Origin: Chloroflexota bacterium
GTDB lineage: Bacteria; Chloroflexota; Dormibacteria; Aeolococcales; Aeolococcaceae
DNA: 64,000 bases
Assembly (NCBI GenBank): GCA_005880985.1
Contig: VBIQ01000007.1
Span: 350,949-414,948 of the forward strand
Direction of reading: 5' to 3'
The position numbers and the translations under genes were made by a program. Positions 59,953 to 64,000 of this stretch are shown here, piece after piece. Within the stretch, counting starts at the first letter, position 1. Each line of letters begins with the position of its first letter. The notes beneath the pieces were generated by a model that had not been told where the DNA came from, searched no databases, and saw only the letters and a program-made list of their open reading frames with translations.

Positions 59953-60048
59953 CGCCCAGGTCAGGCGCCATGGCGACCGGGCCTGCACGGCCGCCCGAAC
60001 GGCGGTCGTGGTTCGCCGATAGCGCGATTCGCCAGTAGCCAGCGCGGC

Positions 60049-60054
60049 TAGAAT
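60049..60054 (+). promoter_or_regulatory. Candidate -10 box of leaderless PRC-barrel transcript
   Basis: TAGAAT followed by seven bases and ATG 60062; no ribosome-binding site. Confidence 0.5.
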
Positions 60055-60061
60055 ACCGGCC

Positions 60062-60697
60062 ATGTTCAAGGAGGTCGACTTCCACCTCGGCTGCCGCGTC
60101 GTCTCCAGCGACGGTTGCGACATCGGGACGCTCGAGTCTGTCCTCGTCGACGACGAGGGGTTCGACCTGAGGCACCTGGTGGTCAAGGAATCACCGATGG
60201 CAAGCGGCCATCACTGGTACCGCGGCGCCAACATGCTCATTAGGAACGTGGTCATTCCGGGCGACGGGGTCGGCACCGTGACCCACGATGAGGTCGCTCT
60301 GACGATCACCTTGGCAGCCGTCCGGAAGCTCCCGCCATTCATCTCCTACAACTACGTCGGCGCTACACGCGCGCAGCTCGCCGTCGCCGTACTCGGTGGT
60401 CGCCCCGTCTGGACTGTCGAGCAGACCATCCACAAGCCGAGCGCCCGTGAACTGAACATCGAGAAGGATGAACGAGTCATGCTCGGACGCACCGGCAAGG
60501 TGCTCGGCCATGTGCACGACGTCGTCTATGACGACGGTGGCGAGATAGCCGGCATCGTGGTTCGCCCTTCCGGCTTTCTCACCCGCGACGTACTGCTGCA
60601 GATCCGATTCATCGACCGCGCCGATGACCTCTGCCTCTTCACCCACGTCACCGCGGAAGACCTCGACCACCTGGCGCCGTTCCAGCCGCCGGGATAG
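60062..60697 (+). CDS. PRC-barrel-like two-domain protein
   Basis: A 211-residue protein. Two PRC-barrel-like units are visible: FHLGCRVVSSDGCDIGTLESVLVDDEGFDLRHLVV at the start and DERVMLGRTGKVLGHVHDVVYDDGGEIAGIVV from about residue 135. PRC-barrels mediate binding to RNA, ribosomes or photosynthetic complexes; partner unknown. DUF5996 gene follows 39 bases later. Confidence 0.82.
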   Translation: MFKEVDFHLGCRVVSSDGCDIGTLESVLVDDEGFDLRHLVVKESPMASGHHWYRGANMLIRNVVIPGDGVGTVTHDEVALTITLAAVRKLPPFISYNYVGATRAQLAVAVLGGRPVWTVEQTIHKPSARELNIEKDERVMLGRTGKVLGHVHDVVYDDGGEIAGIVVRPSGFLTRDVLLQIRFIDRADDLCLFTHVTAEDLDHLAPFQPPG

Positions 60698-60736
60698 CAT
60701 GGAGCCGCTGACGAGGTGATCGACGATGGCCGCGGC

Positions 60737-61648
60737 GTGAGTGGCTTGCAAGAGCTGAACGCCTGGCCGGCGATTCCATACCAGCCATGGCGCGAGACGC
60801 GCGACACGTTGCACATGTACACGCAGGTGATCGGCAAGCTGCGCCTGGCGTTGAGCCCCTTCGAGCCGCAATGGGCCCACGTGCCTCTCTATGTCTCCAG
60901 CCGCGGGCTGACGACATCGCCGATACCTGTCGGACTGCGCACGTTCGACGCTGAGTTCGATTTCATCGATCATGCATTGGTGATGCGGACCAGCGATGGC
61001 TCCACCGAGCGCCGCCCGCTCGGAGGAACGGTCGCCGACTTCTATCAGGACGTGATGCGCATGTTGGGCCGTATGCGCGTGGATGTGGCGATCTCGGTAC
61101 TGCCCTCTGAGGTCGCCGATCCTATCCCCTTTCCCGAGGACCGCACCCATCAGACCTATGACCCTCAGCACGCGGCGCGGTTTCACCACGTGCTGACGAT
61201 GGTCGATGTGGTGATGAAGGAGCACCGCGCCCGCTTTCGTGGACGGACGACCCTTGTACAATTCTTCTGGGGGACGTTCGACCTCGCACTCATGCGCTAT
61301 TCGGGCCGGCCGGCCGAGCCGCCGCCAGGGGCGGGCGTCATCGCTCGCGTGGGCGGGGACGCCGAGGCGATCTGCGCGGGGTGGTGGCCTGGCGACGAGC
61401 GCAACCCGTACCCGGCGTTCTTCGCCTATGCGTACCCCGCGCCTGACGGCATCGCCAGCGTCTCCATCCAACCGCCCGCCGCGGCATGGAATTCCACGGC
61501 GGGCGAGTTCCTGCTGCCCTACGACACGGCGCGCGCGGCGGACGATCCAGCCCGGGCCCTCGGCGATTTTCTTCGCAGCACGTATGCAGGTGCGGCCGAG
61601 CTTATGGGATGGGACCCTGCGCTGACGCACGTCAGCGCACCGACCTGA
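60737..61648 (+). CDS. DUF5996-family protein
   Basis: About 303 residues, soluble. IPYQPWRETRDTLHMYTQVIGKLRLALSP, DFIDHALVMRTSDGSTE, TLVQFFWGTFDLALMRYSGRPA and ERNPYPAFFAYAYPAP are the conserved blocks of DUF5996. Function unknown. GTG 60737 or 60716. The stop is eight bases from the convergent aldo/keto reductase stop. Confidence 0.88.
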   Translation: MSGLQELNAWPAIPYQPWRETRDTLHMYTQVIGKLRLALSPFEPQWAHVPLYVSSRGLTTSPIPVGLRTFDAEFDFIDHALVMRTSDGSTERRPLGGTVADFYQDVMRMLGRMRVDVAISVLPSEVADPIPFPEDRTHQTYDPQHAARFHHVLTMVDVVMKEHRARFRGRTTLVQFFWGTFDLALMRYSGRPAEPPPGAGVIARVGGDAEAICAGWWPGDERNPYPAFFAYAYPAPDGIASVSIQPPAAAWNSTAGEFLLPYDTARAADDPARALGDFLRSTYAGAAELMGWDPALTHVSAPT

Positions 61649-61655
61649 GCCGACC

Positions 61656-62507
61656 CTAGGCGCTGCCTCTCAGTTCCCGGATGTCCTCATCCGTGAGGTC
61701 GACCTCAGCGACGGCGAGATTCTCCTCGAGGTGATTGACCTTCGACGTCCCGGGAATCGGAATCATGACCGGGGAATGCTGCAGCAGCCAGGCCAGGCCC
61801 ACCTGCACGGGGGTGAGGCCACGGCGGCTCGCTACCCGCTCGATGGCCTCCCCGGCCAGCTTGCCGGTGGCCAGCGGATACCACGGGATGAAGGCAACGC
61901 CGTCGCGGGTGCAGGCCTCGAGGACCGGCTCGCTGGCCCGATCGGTGAGGTTGTACCGGTTCTGGACGGAGACCACCTCGACGATGCCGCGAGCGACTCC
62001 CAACTGCTCGAGGCTGACGTTGCTGACGCCGATATGGCGCACCAGGCCCGCCTGCTGCAGGTCCCTGAAGACCCCGACGGTCTCCGCGTATGGCACCTTC
62101 CGGTCGGGGGTATGCACCTGGTAGAGGTCGATCCGCTCCAGCCGCAACCGGCGCAGGCTGCCCTCGATGGCCTGGCGGATGTGCTCGGGACGGCCGTCGG
62201 GCGCCCAGCGGTCGGGCGCTGACCGGGTGAACCCCGCCTTGGTGGCGATGACCATGCCGTCGGGATACGGGTAGAGCGCCTCCGCGATCAGCTCCTCGCT
62301 GACGTGCGGGCCATACGAGTCCGCGGTGTCGAAGAGGTTCACCCCCAGCTCGACCGCCCGCCGGAGGACGCGCTTGCATTCCTCTGGGTCGGCGGGTGGT
62401 CCCCATATGCCCCGGCCGGTGAGACGCATGGCGCCGAACCCCAGGCGGTTGACGGTCATGTCCCCCACGGTGACGGTGCCCGCTCCGGACGCGATCAGGT
62501 TGGTCAT
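61656..62507 (-). CDS. Aldo/keto reductase
   Basis: A 283-residue NADPH-dependent oxidoreductase. Catalytic tetrad visible in VNLFDTADSYGPHVSEE (Asp, Tyr), VIATKAGF (Lys) and LYQVHTPD (His). Belongs to the large YajO/AKR11-12-like group; substrate unknown. ATG 62507 begins the first strand. Confidence 0.94.
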   Translation of the reverse strand: MTNLIASGAGTVTVGDMTVNRLGFGAMRLTGRGIWGPPADPEECKRVLRRAVELGVNLFDTADSYGPHVSEELIAEALYPYPDGMVIATKAGFTRSAPDRWAPDGRPEHIRQAIEGSLRRLRLERIDLYQVHTPDRKVPYAETVGVFRDLQQAGLVRHIGVSNVSLEQLGVARGIVEVVSVQNRYNLTDRASEPVLEACTRDGVAFIPWYPLATGKLAGEAIERVASRRGLTPVQVGLAWLLQHSPVMIPIPGTSKVNHLEENLAVAEVDLTDEDIRELRGSA

Positions 62508-62651
62508 CGCTCCATCCTGCAACGAGGTCTCAAGCCGACGTCGAGGGGTCGAGGGTGCGTGCGCCAGGGTCCGAGCCCAATCTGCCACGCCGGGCCGCGG
62601 TGATCCCGGAGGCTAGTCCGGGACCACCGGGTGACGACCGGCAGCCGGCGG

Positions 62652-63116
62652 TCAGCCAGCCATGGCGGCGGCAGCGCGCTTCGCCATCTCCTCGGGCGGC
62701 ACGTCCTCGATGTGCGTCGCGACGAACCACTTGTGCCCGAAGGGATCGACGAACTGGCCAGAGCGGTCGCCGTAGAACTGGTTCTCGACCGGGCGGTCTG
62801 CCGTCGCGCCGGCGCGGATTGCCCGCTCGAAGACGCTGTCGACGTCCTCGACGTAGACCATGATGCTGACTGGGGTGCCGCCCAGGGCCTTGGGGGTCGG
62901 GCCGCCCATCTCGGGGAAGGCGTCCGCCAGCATCACCACGGAATCTCCGACCTCCAATTCGGCATGGCCCACCTTCCCGCCCGGAGCCGCCATCCGCATC
63001 CGCTCCTTGGCGCCGAGCACCTTGGTGTAAAAGTCGATCGCAGCGCTGGCCCCGTCGACCGAGAGGTACGGGATCACCCGCGGGTACCCGTCGGGAATGG
63101 GCTTCACAGTGGCCAT
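62652..63116 (-). CDS. VOC-family PhnB-like protein
   Basis: A 154-residue protein: RVIPYLSVDGASAAIDFYTKVLGAKERMRM, VGHAELEVGDSVVMLAD and GQFVDPFGHKWFVATHIEDV, typical of the PhnB/glyoxalase-like family. ATG 63116 is chosen because a GGAGATGCC site precedes it. Substrate unknown. Upstream lies a decayed DUF899 fragment. Confidence 0.92.
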   Translation of the reverse strand: MATVKPIPDGYPRVIPYLSVDGASAAIDFYTKVLGAKERMRMAAPGGKVGHAELEVGDSVVMLADAFPEMGGPTPKALGGTPVSIMVYVEDVDSVFERAIRAGATADRPVENQFYGDRSGQFVDPFGHKWFVATHIEDVPPEEMAKRAAAAMAG

Positions 63117-63229
63117 GGGCATCTCCTTCGCCGAACACCCTGATGACCCGGTCCAGGCCGCGCTGTCGATCGCCGGCCGCGCCGGGGCGGCTGATCGTAG
63201 CACCGACTTCCGCGCGCTATCAGGCGCGC

Positions 63230-63447
63230 GCACCTCGACGATCGGAGTTGGCACGACGCCTCGGTCTACATGCCGGGCATGGACAGGAATTCGAGTGCGG
63301 CGGCTCGATCGCGCCGACGCGCCGTGGGTCCTGCCCGGGTTCGGTGGGCGCGTAGAGGCGCTCGGAGCCCCAGAAGTGACCGATGGTATCGCCCTCGCGA
63401 TGGAAAACGTTCAGCATCAGGCATGTGCGATCCCTCTGCCGTGCCAC
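63230..63447 (-). pseudogene. C-terminal remnant of a DUF899 (thioredoxin-like) gene
   Basis: The reverse frame reads LNVFHREGDTIGHFWGSERL then YAPTEPGQDPRRVGAIEP, which matches the C-terminal part of DUF899 proteins. Upstream sequence for the rest of the domain is missing, and downstream the expected LWNxLDxTPEG ending is absent. A decayed gene between the VOC and FMO genes. Confidence 0.5.
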
Positions 63448-63510
63448 CCCTGGTCAAGATCGGGCCTGTCTAGAGTGGCAGACGGAGCTCTCCCACGACA
63501 TGGGGTCGAG

Positions 63511-64000
63511 GTGAGCGGCTCGCGCCCAAGCGTCTGCGTTATCGGCGCCGGAATGTCGGGGCTCGCGGCGATACGCGCTCTCGTGCGCGCGGGGCACGAG
63601 ATCACCGCCTTTGAGGCAGGCTCAGCGATCGGTGGGATGTGGCGCTACGCCAATGACAACGGCTTGTCGGCTGCCTACGCGTCGCTTCAGACCAACACCT
63701 CGCGGCGGCGGATGCAGTACCCGAGCCTGCCGATGCCCCACGCGGTGCCGGAGTTCCCCCACCACACCGACATGCTCGTGTACCTGGAGGACTACGCGCG
63801 CCGGAACGACCTGGTCCGCCACATCGCGTTCCGCGCATGGGTCGAGGCGGTGCGGCCCCTGGAGGATGGGTGGGAGGTCGTTCTTCGCGACGGACAGACG
63901 CGGCGTTTTGAAGCCGTCGTCGTCGCCAGCGGCCACTACTGGGATCCCAAGATCCCCGAGATCCCCGGCGAGTTCTCCGGCGCGGTGCTTCACGTGCGCG
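63511..64000 (+). CDS. FMO-type flavin-containing monooxygenase, N-terminal part
   Basis: Starts GTG 63511 and runs off the right edge (163 codons visible). FAD motif VCVIGAGMSGLAAIRAL, AIGGMWRYAND, SLQTNTSRRRMQYPSLPMP and VVVASGHYWDPKIPEIPG are typical of FMO/Baeyer-Villiger-like enzymes. The NADP domain is outside. A TAGAGT near 63472 may be its -10. Confidence 0.88.
   Translation, partial: MSGSRPSVCVIGAGMSGLAAIRALVRAGHEITAFEAGSAIGGMWRYANDNGLSAAYASLQTNTSRRRMQYPSLPMPHAVPEFPHHTDMLVYLEDYARRNDLVRHIAFRAWVEAVRPLEDGWEVVLRDGQTRRFEAVVVASGHYWDPKIPEIPGEFSGAVLHVR

Overview
The window is about 70% GC and gene-dense, with roughly 75 protein genes on both strands. I see no rRNA, tRNA, CRISPR array or insertion sequence. 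The content suggests a free-living, aerobic, high-GC Terrabacteria-type soil bacterium (Actinomycetota or the Dormibacterota/Chloroflexota side). Supporting signs are a DinB/mycothiol-dependent maleylpyruvate-isomerase-like protein, a MshB/Mca-like PIG-L deacetylase, a GbsR regulator, DHA2 and MMPL exporters, CGNR zinc-finger and SigG-type ECF regulators, a UBP zinc finger, an HrdB/RpoD-like sigma factor, many VOC and SRPBCC proteins, and frequent GTG/TTG starts. Many genes have a TANNNT-like -10 box only 6-7 bases before the start codon, which implies widespread leaderless transcription as in Actinobacteria and relatives. Exact taxonomy cannot be fixed from this sequence alone.

Layout. 0-6 kb: partial FAD oxidoreductase coupled to a lipoprotein, a P450, a small Cys-rich protein with a DinB-type protein, a DUF4242 protein, a protein with two PCP_red-like repeats, and the RpoD-family sigma factor. 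6-13 kb: an SDR without its catalytic pair, a GerW/YtfJ protein, a zinc-finger membrane protein, then a tight FGGY kinase plus two GT-C glycosyltransferases operon, Bcp peroxiredoxin and DUF429. 14-18.2 kb: a signalling cluster of small helical proteins, an atypical receiver, a second zinc-finger membrane protein of identical length (277 aa) to the first, and an EAL c-di-GMP phosphodiesterase. 18-27 kb: cupin, MarR-DHA2 exporter operon, fused membrane/spermidine-synthase-like protein, CGNR regulator, GNAT, a class III cyclase and DUF4395. 27-33 kb: VOC, CHRD lipoprotein, DoxX-like protein, an SRPBCC-GbsR-SRPBCC operon with a palindromic operator, and a secreted protein bounded by a strong RBS and a textbook terminator. 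33-41 kb: SRPBCC, YceI, DJ-1/PfpI, a FEN-type 5'-3' exonuclease, a deletion-shortened AHSA1 protein, PIG-L deacetylase, nicotinamidase, carboxylesterase and a frameshifted LuxR regulator. 41-49.6 kb: diiron-type MBL protein, MMPL transporter, a TetR/MFS divergon with a large operator, UBP zinc finger, WrbA, DyP peroxidase with an FTR1-like membrane protein. 49.5-53.3 kb: MFS, STAS, SigG-type sigma with a double-VOC protein. 53.4-59.3 kb: a base-excision/alkylation repair group (ExoIII, Tag, AlkA-like glycosylase, alkyltransferase-like protein), an ArsR-AHSA1 fusion under a near-perfect promoter/operator, a CADD-like diiron protein and a decayed DHFR/RibD-type gene. 59.4-64 kb: DUF1003, PRC-barrel, DUF5996, aldo/keto reductase, VOC, a DUF899 remnant and the start of an FMO-type monooxygenase.

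No single known multi-gene defence or mobile system is visible. The best candidates for something undescribed are the 14-18 kb signalling cluster with its paralogous parts, the DyP/FTR1-like pair, the two-repeat PCP_red protein and the compact operator-promoter modules.
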